Shown in pieces: positions 25,259-34,617 of a DNA stretch of 64,000 bases (the first letter of the stretch is position 1; each line of letters opens with the position of its first letter). Below the pieces are notes generated by a model that did not search any database, was not told the origin of the DNA, and saw only the letters and a list, made by a program, of their open reading frames with translations. The position numbers and the translations under genes are program-made. Source of the DNA: Alicyclobacillus sp. SO9. GTDB lineage: Bacteria; Bacillota; Bacilli; Alicyclobacillales; Alicyclobacillaceae. The stretch covers positions 1,116,001-1,180,000 of the forward strand of contig NZ_CP066339.1 of the NCBI RefSeq assembly GCF_016406125.1. The letters run 5' to 3'.

Positions 25259-27304
25259 TTGAAGCGTTCGTTGCTGCGTCAGCGTATCATTCTGTCAATT
25301 CGCACGCTTGTCTTGGTCGCTGTTCTTGAACTCATGAATGAACTCGGCGATGAAACGGTACTGGCTCATTGGAACATACCTGTTGGTACATTAAAGCTGC
25401 ATATCGTGAAGTTGAGTGTCGCTGTAGCTTTTGCAATTCCCGTCGTTCTGCTGTGGATCTCACAGGAGTACAGGAACTTGAAACGCGCTGACATGGAGCT
25501 TGAACAGAGCCAGCAGGATTATCGGTCACTGTTTGATCATAACACTGACGGAGTGTATTTGCTGAATGAGCGAGGAGAGTTCTGCAATGCCAACCCTAGC
25601 TTTTTGGAGATGACGGGATATAGCTTGGACGAATTGAAGAACAAGCCAAGGCTCGACTTCTCTGATGAAAGCAACCGATTGGAGATGTTAGAGCATTTGC
25701 GCCGCGCTCAAGCGGGGGAATCCAGCCGTTACCAGGCTCGATTTGTGCGGAAAGATAAGCGTTCGAGCGTCGATTTGAATATTACCTATTTCCCCATGTA
25801 TCGAAACGGGAGATTGGCAGGCTCGTACAGCATTGTGCAGGACGTGACTGAGAAGAACCGAGCCGAAGAGGAACTGCGAGAAACGAAGAATATGCTGACT
25901 TCTCTTATTGACAACACAACCGATATCATTGCGATTTACGACGCAAAAGGTACCATTTTGAGTGTGAATCGCGGGTTTGTCCAAACTTTCCAATACGACG
26001 AGCTTGAAATTGTCGGCGGAAGCGTCTACGACTTGGTGCCACAGTCTTGGATGGACGACATGAAGACGACAGTAGCAAACGTCCTCAACAATAAGATGGT
26101 AGTCTCGAGAGATGCACTGCGTGTCACAAAAACAGGCAATTTCGTGGAAATTGATTTGACAATATCTCCAATTACCAATGCCAAAGGTGATGTCGTTGCC
26201 ATCGCTAGCATTGGGAGAGATGTGACTGTGGACAAGAGACTGAAGCGTGAATTGGACGAAATGCACAGCAGACTTGAGTCTTTGGTCCAAAATACGGCCG
26301 ACGCCATCAGTTTTCTGGATGTTCAAGGCAGGGTGATTCTGGTCAATCCCGCATGGGAGCAGCTGTATGGGTGGCAGTTTGCGGAGGTAAAAGGCCAGAT
26401 TCCCGCTACCATGACAGAAATGTTTCGAAGTGTCTTAACCCGTGAAGAGAGTTTTACGAAAGAGCTAGTTGTGCAAAGAAAGGACAAGTCTCAAGTGACC
26501 GTGAGTGCTACGGGATCGCCGATTTACTCCAGTGATGGCACCGTCACAGGCGTATCCTTTATTTCGAAAGACTTGACTCAGCAGAAACAAGCAGAAGAGG
26601 TCTTTCTCAACGCCGAGAAGATGCAACTTGTTGCATCTTTGGCAGCCGGTATCGCTCATGAAATTAGGAACCCGCTTACTTCGGTTTCTGGATTCTTGGA
26701 ACTCATGAAATCAAACTGTGAAATCAAGTATTTGGACCTGCTGCAGAGTGAGGTGAGTCGTATCAACGAAATTACCAATGAATTTTTGTTGTTGGCAAAG
26801 CCGCAAGCACAGGCTCAGAGTTATGAAGACTTAACACAGGTCCTTCATGAGGTGTTAACCCTTATGGGAAGTCAGACACATATGCACAGTATCTCTGTTC
26901 ATATCAATCGGGCAGAGAGTCTTCCACGGGTGGCGTGCGTCAAAGCGCACATGAAGCAGGTCTTTATTAATATTATTAAAAATGCCGTAGAAGCCATGGA
27001 AGACGGAGGCACTCTTTATATTGACTTCTCGCACAACGGTGCTGGAGTCAGTGTTGACATCGTTGATGACGGAGCCGGAATTTCCGAGGAAACCCTGCAG
27101 AAGATTGGGCAGCCATTTTATACGACGAAGGAACGTGGCACGGGACTGGGCTTGATGGTTACATATCGGATTGTGGAGAACCATGGGGGCACCATTCATA
27201 TTAGCAGTACCCTGGGGCAAGGGACAAAGGTCCGACTGTATTTGCCTGAGAGCGGGTGTATGCAAAACCTTGAATCTTCGGCTATTGCCGCTGGGGTAGT
27301 GTAG
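25259..27304 (+). CDS. Multi-PAS sensor histidine kinase (KinA/KinE-like)
   Basis: About 681 residues. I prefer TTG 25259, which has AGGGGG seven bases upstream; ATG 25223 in the same frame has no visible site. Two membrane helices lie in the first ~70 residues (IILSIRTLVLVAVLELM; LSVAVAFAIPVVLLWI). Three PAS domains follow at roughly 95-205, 215-330 and 340-450. The kinase core has the H-box AAGIAHEIRNPLTS, N-box FINIIKNAVEAMEDG, G1 VDDGAGI and G2 GTGLGLMVTYRIVENHGG. No response regulator adjoins it, so it is an orphan kinase like those feeding the sporulation phosphorelay. The signal is unknown. Confidence 0.9.
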   Translation: MKRSLLRQRIILSIRTLVLVAVLELMNELGDETVLAHWNIPVGTLKLHIVKLSVAVAFAIPVVLLWISQEYRNLKRADMELEQSQQDYRSLFDHNTDGVYLLNERGEFCNANPSFLEMTGYSLDELKNKPRLDFSDESNRLEMLEHLRRAQAGESSRYQARFVRKDKRSSVDLNITYFPMYRNGRLAGSYSIVQDVTEKNRAEEELRETKNMLTSLIDNTTDIIAIYDAKGTILSVNRGFVQTFQYDELEIVGGSVYDLVPQSWMDDMKTTVANVLNNKMVVSRDALRVTKTGNFVEIDLTISPITNAKGDVVAIASIGRDVTVDKRLKRELDEMHSRLESLVQNTADAISFLDVQGRVILVNPAWEQLYGWQFAEVKGQIPATMTEMFRSVLTREESFTKELVVQRKDKSQVTVSATGSPIYSSDGTVTGVSFISKDLTQQKQAEEVFLNAEKMQLVASLAAGIAHEIRNPLTSVSGFLELMKSNCEIKYLDLLQSEVSRINEITNEFLLLAKPQAQAQSYEDLTQVLHEVLTLMGSQTHMHSISVHINRAESLPRVACVKAHMKQVFINIIKNAVEAMEDGGTLYIDFSHNGAGVSVDIVDDGAGISEETLQKIGQPFYTTKERGTGLGLMVTYRIVENHGGTIHISSTLGQGTKVRLYLPESGCMQNLESSAIAAGVV

Positions 27305-27455
27305 GTGAGTTGCACTTATCACAAAGGCCGTAAGGAATGGGGCCGAAGGCGGTTAGTTTATAGGCCGTTTTCATGACGGAGGTTTTTACTCCGATTTTGG
27401 CTATTCTGCTGCAGGAAATGCACCACAGGCGATTGTCATTGGGTATGCCGTTCAT
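27282..27455 (-). CDS. Small zinc-ribbon protein (57 residues)
   Basis: A gene too short for usual cut-offs. ATG 27455 is preceded by AAAGGAG at seven bases. The product begins MNGIPNDNRLWCISC and ends with GLCDKCNSPTLPQRQ, so it has two CxxC knuckles separated by about 29 residues, the layout of a zinc ribbon. It is convergent with the kinase gene and overlaps its last 23 bases. Zinc binding is inferred from the cysteines; the function is unknown. Confidence 0.65.
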   Translation of the reverse strand: MNGIPNDNRLWCISCSRIAKIGVKTSVMKTAYKLTAFGPIPYGLCDKCNSPTLPQRQ

Positions 27456-27601
27456 CTCTTAACTCCTTTCACTAGGACAGAGATTATGATATTCCGTACG
27501 GAGGACAAAATTTGTCGAAAGATGTCATCTGAGTTTGTGAAAATTTTGTGACTTAACGGTTTACATCACTGAAGTTTTTCTATGTAGGTCAGCACGTATG
27601 A

Positions 27602-27633
27602 GCAACTGCCCTGATGTCCGTCAGGGCAGTTGC
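27602..27633. terminator. Hairpin terminator
   Basis: Perfect 13-bp stem GCAACTGCCCTGA/TCAGGGCAGTTGC with a six-base loop, five bases beyond the stop codon of the minus-strand gene that ends at 27639. Confidence 0.7.
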
Positions 27634-27638
27634 AATTG

Positions 27639-27938
27639 TTACCACCAGTATCTCCCTGCCAACGCCCCTGCAGTAAAACCTGCCAACGCCCCAAAGGCGA
27701 AGAATGCGCCTGGCGCGTAGATTAACTCAGGTTCGGCACGGTTGGACGCGTCAGAGACATCCAATTGGGTGTCGTGTTCCTCGAAACTTGCCAAATATGC
27801 AGGTCGACAATTTAGGAGATAAACACCGTCATAAGTGACAGAGTGCAGGATACCCTGAGACACTCTGCCATCCAGGTGGTGAACGTATACGGGTCTGCCC
27901 GTTAGTCTCACTGCATGATGATAAAGCGGATGAGCCAC
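27639..27938 (-). CDS. Conserved hypothetical small protein with Sm-like N-terminus and hydrophobic tail
   Basis: A 99-residue protein from GTG 27938, with AAAAGGAGGGG upstream. The first half (LTGRPVYVHHLDGRVSQGILHSVTYDGVYL) reads like a small beta-barrel segment resembling Hfq/Sm-type or coat-associated proteins; the C-terminus is a glycine/alanine-rich hydrophobic helix (FFAFGALAGFTAGALAGRYWW). I recall similar unnamed proteins in spore-forming Bacilli, but cannot name a family. It is a single-gene unit ended by a hairpin. Confidence 0.7.
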   Translation of the reverse strand: MAHPLYHHAVRLTGRPVYVHHLDGRVSQGILHSVTYDGVYLLNCRPAYLASFEEHDTQLDVSDASNRAEPELIYAPGAFFAFGALAGFTAGALAGRYWW

Positions 27939-28146
27939 GTCTACCCCTCCTTTTCCCCCTATACCTCTACACTATGGCCTCTCGGGACAGGTTGCCCGGG
28001 CTGTTTGCTCACGTTTCCCCAAAAGAGGCATCTAAAAAGGGCGCAGCGACGCTGGACTGTAGAGAAAGTGAGATACGTGCTCCAGACTTGGAGGTCTGCT
28101 TGTATCAGTCTTTGACACTGCCCGTCACGAAACAGACATATTTGAG

Positions 28147-28189
28147 TTGACGTCAATCAAGGTGTGACTCTTCCCGCTCAGACTATATT
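28147..28189 (+). promoter_or_regulatory. FNR/DNR-like box and -10 of the NO reductase promoter
   Basis: TTGACGTCAATCAA (28147-28160) matches the FNR-type consensus TTGAT-N4-ATCAA at nine of ten positions. TATATT at 28184-28189 is a fitting -10. A start near 28196 puts the box centre at about -42, the class II activator position. The box is ~130 bases before the gene start. Confidence 0.6.
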
Positions 28190-28285
28190 GATGAAGTCAA
28201 AACAACCGAGAGGAGGGGAACAGGCCCGACTCTGCAGCCGCGGTGTTGAAGACTTACTGAACTGGGCAGAGGAGGGTCAATACTC

Positions 28286-30520
28286 ATGAAAGATCCAATA
28301 ACGAAAATACTCAAGAGAATTTTTCTTCTCGTGCTAGTTGGATGTGCTTCCATCTTTATCTGGGGGACTGTGAAAACTTATCAGGGAGCGCCTCCAATTC
28401 CGAAGAGAGTTGTATCGCAAAGCGGGGAAGTGCTGCTGACAAGCTCAAACATTGTAAGGGGAAAAGCTGCTTTTCAGGAAGCTGACCTGATGGACTACGG
28501 CAGCGTTTACGGAAACGGTGCATATTTCGGAGAAGATTTCACAGCCTCTCTGCTGCACGAATGGGCTTTACAGATGAACCAAATGTATGCCAAACAGCAG
28601 TATCAAACTACCTACGACAAGCTTTCAAAGGCGCAGAAGGTGACGGTGAATGCCGAGGTTCAAACACAGCTTCAACATCCCAAAGTGAAGAATAATGTAC
28701 TGACGCTGTCCAATACGGCTTCAGCGGCACTAAAAGATGTTGTAGTTAAGACCCAGCATCAGCTCATGCATACGAATAAACGGACGGGATATGTCCAAGA
28801 GCGGTCACTAACTGCGACGAAAGCTCTAGATACAGCAGACTTTTTTTGGTACACATCATGGACTTCCGTCGCTCATCGCCCTGGGGTTAATTACTCGTAC
28901 ACCAACAATTGGCCCTACGATCCCTTGGTAGGGAATACTCCCACATCAGCAACATTCATTTGGACTTGGGTTTCCATTGGGTTTCTGCTGGCAGGTATTG
29001 GCGGCGTTATTTACTTCTACTTTGCACATATCTCAGCACCTGTAGAAGACGTTGGCGAAGTTATTATTAAAGGTTTTCCCAAACTCACTCCAAGTCAACG
29101 AAAAACAGGCAAGTACTTTATCAGTGTTGCCCTGTTGTTTTTAATACAGATTCTGGCTGGCGTGCTCATGGCACACTATTATTCAGAACGGGGTGGATTT
29201 TTCGGACTCAACATCATTAGTCTGCTGCCCTTTAATGTGCTTAAGGCGATTCATATTCAAACGGCGATATTTTGGATTGCTATCTCCTGGATTGGTGCGG
29301 GAATCTTTCTAATGCCATTTATCAGCGGCAAGGAACCGAAACATCAGGGTTTGTTGGTAGATATTCTGTTTGTCGCCATCTGGGCGGTAGGAATTGGAAC
29401 GCTGGCAGGTCTGTACGCGGGAATCAAAGGCTGGCTGCCTGGCAACAGTTGGTTCTGGTTCGGAAACCAGGGACTCACTTATCTGCAGTTGGGACGGTTC
29501 GACCAACTTGCCCTGTTCATTGGCCTCTTCCTTTGGGTATTTATCATTGCACGGGCATTGTGGCCGGCACTGCGTGGAAAGAAAGGCTTCGGTACACTGG
29601 AGCATTTGTTGTTTTACTCGGGGTTCTCAATTGCTGCGATGTACGCCTTTGGTATGTTCCCCATCACTTGGATTATGAAGTCGTTCACGCTGACAGATTT
29701 TTGGCGCTGGTGGGTTGTACACCTCTGGGTTGAAGGAACGTTTGAGTTTTTTGCTATTGTCGCTACAGCTTATATCCTGGTAGTGCTCGGCTTCATTTCG
29801 AGAAAGACTGCAGAAAGATCTACCTGGTTTGAATTAATTCTTGTCTTCCTCGGCGGTATTGTCGGTACAGGACACCACATGTACTGGATTGGTGAACCCT
29901 GGATTTGGCTGAGCATTGGGAGTATGTTTGCCTTTGTTGAAGTTCTTCCTTTGCTGCTCATGATTGTCGAAGCAATTGAGTACAGAAAGCACATGAAAAA
30001 CGAGAAGGGATTTGCACATAAGGTTGCATTGACGTACTTGATGGGCTCTGGCTTCTGGAACTTTTTCGGCGCCGGAGTCATGGGCGGGTTGATTAATGCC
30101 CCCTTAATCAACTACTACGAACACGGTACCTTCTTGACCCTGGCGCACGCACATACGTCGATGTTCGGTGCTTTTGGACTCCTGGGGATTGGACTCATGT
30201 ACTTCGGATTGCGGTATCTTGTGGGAGACAACGGATGGAGCAACAAGCCAGCAATATGGGCATTCTGGTTCTACAATATAGGAATGCTGTTGTGGTGCCT
30301 GCTCAACTTCTGGCCCATTGGTTTTGAACAGCTCAATGCAGTGTTTATGCACAGTTATGTTTATGCCAGAAGTGTCGCATTCTACAACAAGACACTGGTT
30401 TGGCAGTGGCTGCGGATGCCGGGAGACGTCTTCTTTGCTGCCGGTGCACTGCTAATGTCTTGGGACATCTACCGCAAGGTGCGCATTGGCATGAAAAACT
30501 ATAGGCAACGGAATGCCTAG
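28286..30520 (+). CDS. norZ: Quinol-dependent nitric oxide reductase (qNOR)
   Basis: A 744-residue integral membrane enzyme of the heme-copper oxidase superfamily, near the ~760 residues usual for qNOR. After a first helix it has the qNOR-specific outside domain (residues ~35-230, with RGKAAFQEADLMDYGSVYGNGAYFGEDF). About twelve more helices follow, with metal-ligand segments HIQTAIFWIAISWIG, WVVHLWVEGTFEFFAIVAT (active-site glutamate), GTGHHMYWIGEPW and AHAHTSMFGAFGLLGIGLMY. It reduces two NO to N2O with electrons from quinol. Start ATG 28286 follows GAGGAGGG. No other denitrification genes are nearby, so NO detoxification is most likely. An FNR-like box lies upstream and a strong terminator follows. 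Confidence 0.95.
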   Translation: MKDPITKILKRIFLLVLVGCASIFIWGTVKTYQGAPPIPKRVVSQSGEVLLTSSNIVRGKAAFQEADLMDYGSVYGNGAYFGEDFTASLLHEWALQMNQMYAKQQYQTTYDKLSKAQKVTVNAEVQTQLQHPKVKNNVLTLSNTASAALKDVVVKTQHQLMHTNKRTGYVQERSLTATKALDTADFFWYTSWTSVAHRPGVNYSYTNNWPYDPLVGNTPTSATFIWTWVSIGFLLAGIGGVIYFYFAHISAPVEDVGEVIIKGFPKLTPSQRKTGKYFISVALLFLIQILAGVLMAHYYSERGGFFGLNIISLLPFNVLKAIHIQTAIFWIAISWIGAGIFLMPFISGKEPKHQGLLVDILFVAIWAVGIGTLAGLYAGIKGWLPGNSWFWFGNQGLTYLQLGRFDQLALFIGLFLWVFIIARALWPALRGKKGFGTLEHLLFYSGFSIAAMYAFGMFPITWIMKSFTLTDFWRWWVVHLWVEGTFEFFAIVATAYILVVLGFISRKTAERSTWFELILVFLGGIVGTGHHMYWIGEPWIWLSIGSMFAFVEVLPLLLMIVEAIEYRKHMKNEKGFAHKVALTYLMGSGFWNFFGAGVMGGLINAPLINYYEHGTFLTLAHAHTSMFGAFGLLGIGLMYFGLRYLVGDNGWSNKPAIWAFWFYNIGMLLWCLLNFWPIGFEQLNAVFMHSYVYARSVAFYNKTLVWQWLRMPGDVFFAAGALLMSWDIYRKVRIGMKNYRQRNA

Positions 30521-30563
30521 CAAACCGAAGAAGGAAAATGTCTAGACCAGGTTCATCAGGGAT

Positions 30564-30605
30564 TGCTTCAATCGTCAACGGCGATTGAAGCAGTTCTTTT
30601 TTTTT
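30564..30605 (+). terminator. Intrinsic terminator of the NO reductase gene
   Basis: An 11-bp stem (30564-30574 with 30582-30592) and seven-base loop, followed by a run of ten or more T. Confidence 0.9.
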
Positions 30606-30690
30606 AAGCTAACCGTTCTGAACTAACAGTTGTCTGCTTATCTGCAGTATGATAAAAGTACTTATTTAACAAGCTAGGGTGGTGCCCTAA

Positions 30691-31341
30691 ATGGAAACCT
30701 ATCATGTGGTGATTGCAGATGACAGCGAAAAATCTCGTAAGGCTGTCCGGCTGCTTTTAAATGCGGACAAACAATTCCAAGTCGTAGCGGAAGCCGCCAC
30801 TGGGAATCAGGCCATAGAGAAGACGCGTGAGCACATGCCGGATTTAGTGCTGATGGATATTAATATGCCGGACTGCAATGGATTTGAAGCAACGCGTCTT
30901 ATTAAAAAAGAATTTCCATACGTGCGAGTCGTCATTCTCAGCGTATCGGATGACGCAACCGATTTGTTTGACGGGATTCGAAACGGTGCTCAGGGGTATT
31001 TGGTCAAGAGCATGCAGCCGTCTGATTGGATTCATTACTTGCATGGAATTATGGATGGGGACACGCCTGTATCCCGAGAGATTGCAAAACGACTGCTGGC
31101 GGAGTTTAAATACGAGGGTGTAGGACAGTTTGGGACTGAGGGGGTTGAAAAATTGACCCATCGAGAACAGGAAATCTTGAAGTGGGTCAGTACTGGGGCA
31201 TCAAACAAGGAGATTGCATCGAACCTGTTTATTTCTGAGAACACAGTAAAAAATCATTTGAAAAACATTATGGCTAAATTACATATTCAAAACCGGGTAC
31301 AACTGGCCATATACGCGCAAGGAAAACATAGGGAGAGGTAA
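30691..31341 (+). CDS. NarL/FixJ-family response regulator
   Basis: A 216-residue two-domain regulator. The receiver (1-120) has acidic DD at residues 10-11, the phosphorylation Asp in DLVLMDINMPD and the conserved Lys in GYLVKSM. The LuxR-type DNA-binding domain (~150-212) reads LTHREQEILKWVSTGASNKEIA and ENTVKNHLKNIMAKL. No histidine kinase lies next to it; the PAS kinase 3.4 kb upstream is not of the HisKA_3 class that usually pairs with NarL regulators. Its position directly after the NO reductase terminator hints at a respiratory role, but that is only inference. Confidence 0.92.
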   Translation: METYHVVIADDSEKSRKAVRLLLNADKQFQVVAEAATGNQAIEKTREHMPDLVLMDINMPDCNGFEATRLIKKEFPYVRVVILSVSDDATDLFDGIRNGAQGYLVKSMQPSDWIHYLHGIMDGDTPVSREIAKRLLAEFKYEGVGQFGTEGVEKLTHREQEILKWVSTGASNKEIASNLFISENTVKNHLKNIMAKLHIQNRVQLAIYAQGKHRER

Positions 31342-31503
31342 AGGAGGAGGATGACCAAGGAGGAGATAAGAACGGGATAAAATAAAAACAGCAATTTGCC
31401 TAAAAAATAGCCCTTTCGAGTCAAGGAATTTTGTGCCACTGCAGCGTACTGTTATGTAGGGAACTTGAATACTTCTCATGACATTCAAACGAGGTGACGG
31501 TAT

Positions 31504-32460
31504 GTGTCGAGGCAAAGCCGCAGCCCGTGGCTTGTTGTAATCCTTGTTTTGTTTGTTTTGCTGCTGCTTCCCTTTGCATACGGGGTTGTTGGGGACTCCG
31601 AGTCGCTTGGCCGTTTCAAACTGACTGTTTCTTTGTTTCGAGAAACACCAAACACCTCTGTTTCCAATGACTTTCAACACCCCGCACAGTTCAGTATTGT
31701 ACAAGTGATAGCCGGGGACCGGGATGTTCCTAAGGCGCAAGTCAAGAATGTCGCTCGCTTAATCAAGACCAATGCGTCCATTTTGCAAACCACCCTAGGG
31801 CAACTCCCCAGTTCGAAGACCAAGGTGTATCTGTATTCAACCCAAAAACAGTATAAAAGAGTGGCAAAGAGCGCGTTTCCTGCGTCCCAGGTAGCATGGG
31901 TGCTCAGTGAAACAGGCGGTTTTACGGTAGCATCCACTGTGTACATTCCTCTGTACAAATACTCCAACAATGCATTTATAGCTGACACACTGATGCATGA
32001 ACTGACTCATGTCACACTGAATTCGCACAGTTTGACCCCAAAAATGCCGGAGTGGATGAACGAAGGACTAGCCTGGTACAACGGCACACAAGCACAGGAG
32101 CGTATTGATGAGGAAGCTTCACAGCAGACGCGTGTACGCCTGTTTCAAGAGTTACATAAAGCACAAAGTACGGGAGAATTACAGTCTATTGCGTCAGAGA
32201 GTGTTGCGGTTGCGCAGGACAATCTGCCATACAACGTTGAATTTCAAGACTCTTTGGGTGTGTCATATTTGATTCGAAGATACGGCATAAACCGGCTTGG
32301 CTTACTGTTGCGGGAGTTAAAGCACCGGTCTTTTAGCGAGTGTTTTCAAATGATATACGGAAAATCTGCGCAACAATTTCAAAACACCTTTACTGGACTG
32401 AGGCCAGTTGGAAATGCTGAGTTTCAGTGGTCTTATCCTCCTTCTGCAATACTACATTAG
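31504..32460 (+). CDS. Membrane-anchored gluzincin-type metalloprotease (peptidase MA-like)
   Basis: A 318-residue protein with an N-terminal signal/anchor helix (WLVVILVLFVLLLLPFAYGVVG). The zinc site is HELTH near residue 163, with the third ligand glutamate in EWMNEGLAWYNG about 20 residues later. This is the gluzincin arrangement of MA-like peptidases. A segment YLIRRYGINRLGLLL and QQFQNTFTGL downstream is also typical. The start is GTG 31504, with GAGGTG upstream; the overlapping ATG 31502 opens a frame of only 12 codons. The catalytic domain would face outward. Substrate unknown. Confidence 0.85.
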   Translation: MSRQSRSPWLVVILVLFVLLLLPFAYGVVGDSESLGRFKLTVSLFRETPNTSVSNDFQHPAQFSIVQVIAGDRDVPKAQVKNVARLIKTNASILQTTLGQLPSSKTKVYLYSTQKQYKRVAKSAFPASQVAWVLSETGGFTVASTVYIPLYKYSNNAFIADTLMHELTHVTLNSHSLTPKMPEWMNEGLAWYNGTQAQERIDEEASQQTRVRLFQELHKAQSTGELQSIASESVAVAQDNLPYNVEFQDSLGVSYLIRRYGINRLGLLLRELKHRSFSECFQMIYGKSAQQFQNTFTGLRPVGNAEFQWSYPPSAILH

Positions 32461-32741
32461 TACAATTGTCTCCTTGTGTCTCATCGTTGCCCTCTTACAC
32501 AGAAGCCGCAAAGGGTTCCTGGGTCTGTTCCGCAACCAGCTTACTGGCTTACTCACTGACTCACCGACTTATTCACTGACTGTCACAATTAGATGCCAGT
32601 TGCTTTTCAGCTCAAGGCATGGTATCTTTCGTAAACAGGAATCATTCCTACTTGACGAGCCTGTTATACTTTAGAATGCATACGATAGTGTTTCGTGTGA
32701 CTTATATTTTATCTATTGAAGTTATGTGGAGGGTTGTTGGA

Positions 32742-33911
32742 ATGACGACAGCAGACAATGTTCAAGAAATAGATAGAAGGATGAACGGAAGGTTGTTCGG
32801 CCTCAGTTGGTCACATTTCTTAAACGACGGAGCGGCAAATTATCTGCCGGGTATTCTCCCGGCAGTTCTCATTTCCCTCCATGAACCGGTCAAAATGGCC
32901 GGAGTACTCATGGCAGCCCTTATGATTGGGCAGGCACTACAACCTCTGATGGGGTGGATTGCCGACAGAGTCGGCGGCAGAAGTCTTATCATTATTGGCT
33001 TGCTCAGCAGTTCTCTCGGCGGAGCTCTGTTAGGCGTCGCGCATTACGCTTGGGTTTTTATCGGTCTCTTATTGTTAATTGGAGTTGGGAGTTCACTGTT
33101 TCACCCTCAAGCTTTGGCAGTTGTCAGAAGTATGGCTCAAACGAGGCAAGGGTTGACCACTTCAGTATTTCTGGTCGGTGGCGAACTGGGAAGAGGCATA
33201 TGGCCCACCGTTGCAAGTTTTGTCGTTGTTCACCATGGCATCTCATCACTCTGGATCTTTGCAGTACCTGCATTAATCACAATACCGTTCTTGATGCGTT
33301 TTGCACCGAAGCTGCCGGCTAAACGCACTCACGGAAACCCGATTCACATCAACGAGCATCTTGCTCCTATGTCTTTGCTCATCGGGTATACGGGACTTCG
33401 TGCACTCATGACCTTTGGTTTGGTCACCTTTGTCCCGATACTTTGGAAAGTGTATGGCGGAACCTTGGTTGGAGGCGCCTCTATTATTACGACAATGCTT
33501 GTAATTGGCGTGATTGGCAACCTTGGAGGAGGACACTTGGCTGACAGGTTCGGACGACGTCCAGTTTTGGTCATATCTGCTTTTCTCTCTGCCGTTTTGA
33601 TACCTGTCCTCGCCCACGTTTCCGGAGCATGGATTTGGGTTATAGCAGCGATTGTTGGTATTTTCCTGTTTCTTAGTGCATCCACAACAGTTCTTATTGG
33701 TCAGGACATATTTCCAGAGAATCGCTCTATGGGCTCCGGAATCGCACTTGGCTTCTCCAATGGCATTGGAGCTGTGTTAGTGCTTGTGATTGGGCTGTGG
33801 GTAACAGACCAGAATGTTTTGACCGTTTTCTGGATTTTAGCAGGTGCGGGTCTCATCTCCGCGCTGCTGGGCCTTTTAATACCGCGCTCTGTGGTCGGAC
33901 GAAACGCTTAA
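32742..33911 (+). CDS. MFS transporter, fosmidomycin-resistance (Fsr)-like
   Basis: A 389-residue major facilitator with about 12 helices. ATG 32742 is set by GGAGGG nine bases upstream; the open frame to 32619 is non-coding leader. The N-terminal SWSHFLNDGAANYLPGILPAVL and motif A in GWIADRVGGRSLIIIG resemble Fsr-type exporters, which begin with an SxxHxxND segment. LADRFGRRPVLV is the second-half motif A. Probably a drug or metabolite efflux pump. It stands alone and ends in a hairpin. Confidence 0.85.
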   Translation: MTTADNVQEIDRRMNGRLFGLSWSHFLNDGAANYLPGILPAVLISLHEPVKMAGVLMAALMIGQALQPLMGWIADRVGGRSLIIIGLLSSSLGGALLGVAHYAWVFIGLLLLIGVGSSLFHPQALAVVRSMAQTRQGLTTSVFLVGGELGRGIWPTVASFVVVHHGISSLWIFAVPALITIPFLMRFAPKLPAKRTHGNPIHINEHLAPMSLLIGYTGLRALMTFGLVTFVPILWKVYGGTLVGGASIITTMLVIGVIGNLGGGHLADRFGRRPVLVISAFLSAVLIPVLAHVSGAWIWVIAAIVGIFLFLSASTTVLIGQDIFPENRSMGSGIALGFSNGIGAVLVLVIGLWVTDQNVLTVFWILAGAGLISALLGLLIPRSVVGRNA

Positions 33912-33936
33912 AAACTAGTTTTGAATCGCAGTCTGT

Positions 33937-33967
33937 AGAGCCCTGTGCCAATTCGGTACAGGGCTCT
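33937..33967 (+). terminator. Hairpin between convergent genes
   Basis: Ten-bp stem AGAGCCCTGT/ACAGGGCTCT, loop 11 bases, between the MFS gene and the minus-strand lipoprotein gene. It can serve both. Confidence 0.7.
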
Positions 33968-33987
33968 CGTGTTCTCCAAAATCACGC

Positions 33988-34617
33988 TTATTTAACAGTC
34001 CAAGTTCCGTTCATATAACCTGGGTTCTTGGAGAGGTCCATGACGCCGCCCATTCCGCTGGAACCGGACCCGCAAGCAGCGTCACATTGCCACTTTAATT
34101 GCGTGGGTTTTGAAGGAGTATGAAAAGTAAATACAATGCTGTTGCTCCTTTCACTGCTAGTACGCGCTTCTATTGGTATGTTTAGGCCCTTAAAACTACT
34201 TGTTTGCGCGATAGTGATGGTATGCGCCACCTTTTTGACGGGAACCGATGATACGGCTTTTCCGTCTACTGTCATGGTACCGCTAACAGTTCCTTGGACT
34301 TTGTTTCCGCCTGAAGGGATGGCGGCTCCACCGTCATCAAAATTCTGGACAGTAATGGTAACATCTTTGTTTTCAGGAAGAGTCAGATTCGCTGGAACGA
34401 ATGCAGGAACCATTTTTGGCTTTCCATTTTTCTTGTCAACAATTACTTGAATTTTAAAGTGTGTCTTAATGGTGCTGGCAGATGTTTGTTGGGACGTACT
34501 CCTATTTGATGTGTTGGTCGGCGCTGTACTGGAACTAGCAGAGTTGTTCGATGTGCCGCAGCCTGCGAGGACAAAAATTGGACTGATAACGGCAATAGCA
34601 AATAACTTGGATTTCAT
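33988..34617 (-). CDS. Cupredoxin-like lipoprotein
   Basis: A 209-residue lipoprotein starting at ATG 34617 (GGGGG upstream). The signal peptide ends with the lipobox VLAGC, followed by an Asn/Ser/Thr linker. The mature part has beta-strand blocks (TLPENKDVTITVQNFDDGG; KVAHTITIAQTSSF) and a C-terminal cluster QLKWQCDAACGSGSSGMGGVM. The order His, Cys, then Met resembles a type-1 copper or CuA-like site, with two cysteines four apart, so a copper/redox role outside the membrane is plausible. This is weaker than a family match. It is monocistronic. Confidence 0.6.
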   Translation of the reverse strand: MKSKLFAIAVISPIFVLAGCGTSNNSASSSTAPTNTSNRSTSQQTSASTIKTHFKIQVIVDKKNGKPKMVPAFVPANLTLPENKDVTITVQNFDDGGAAIPSGGNKVQGTVSGTMTVDGKAVSSVPVKKVAHTITIAQTSSFKGLNIPIEARTSSERSNSIVFTFHTPSKPTQLKWQCDAACGSGSSGMGGVMDLSKNPGYMNGTWTVK

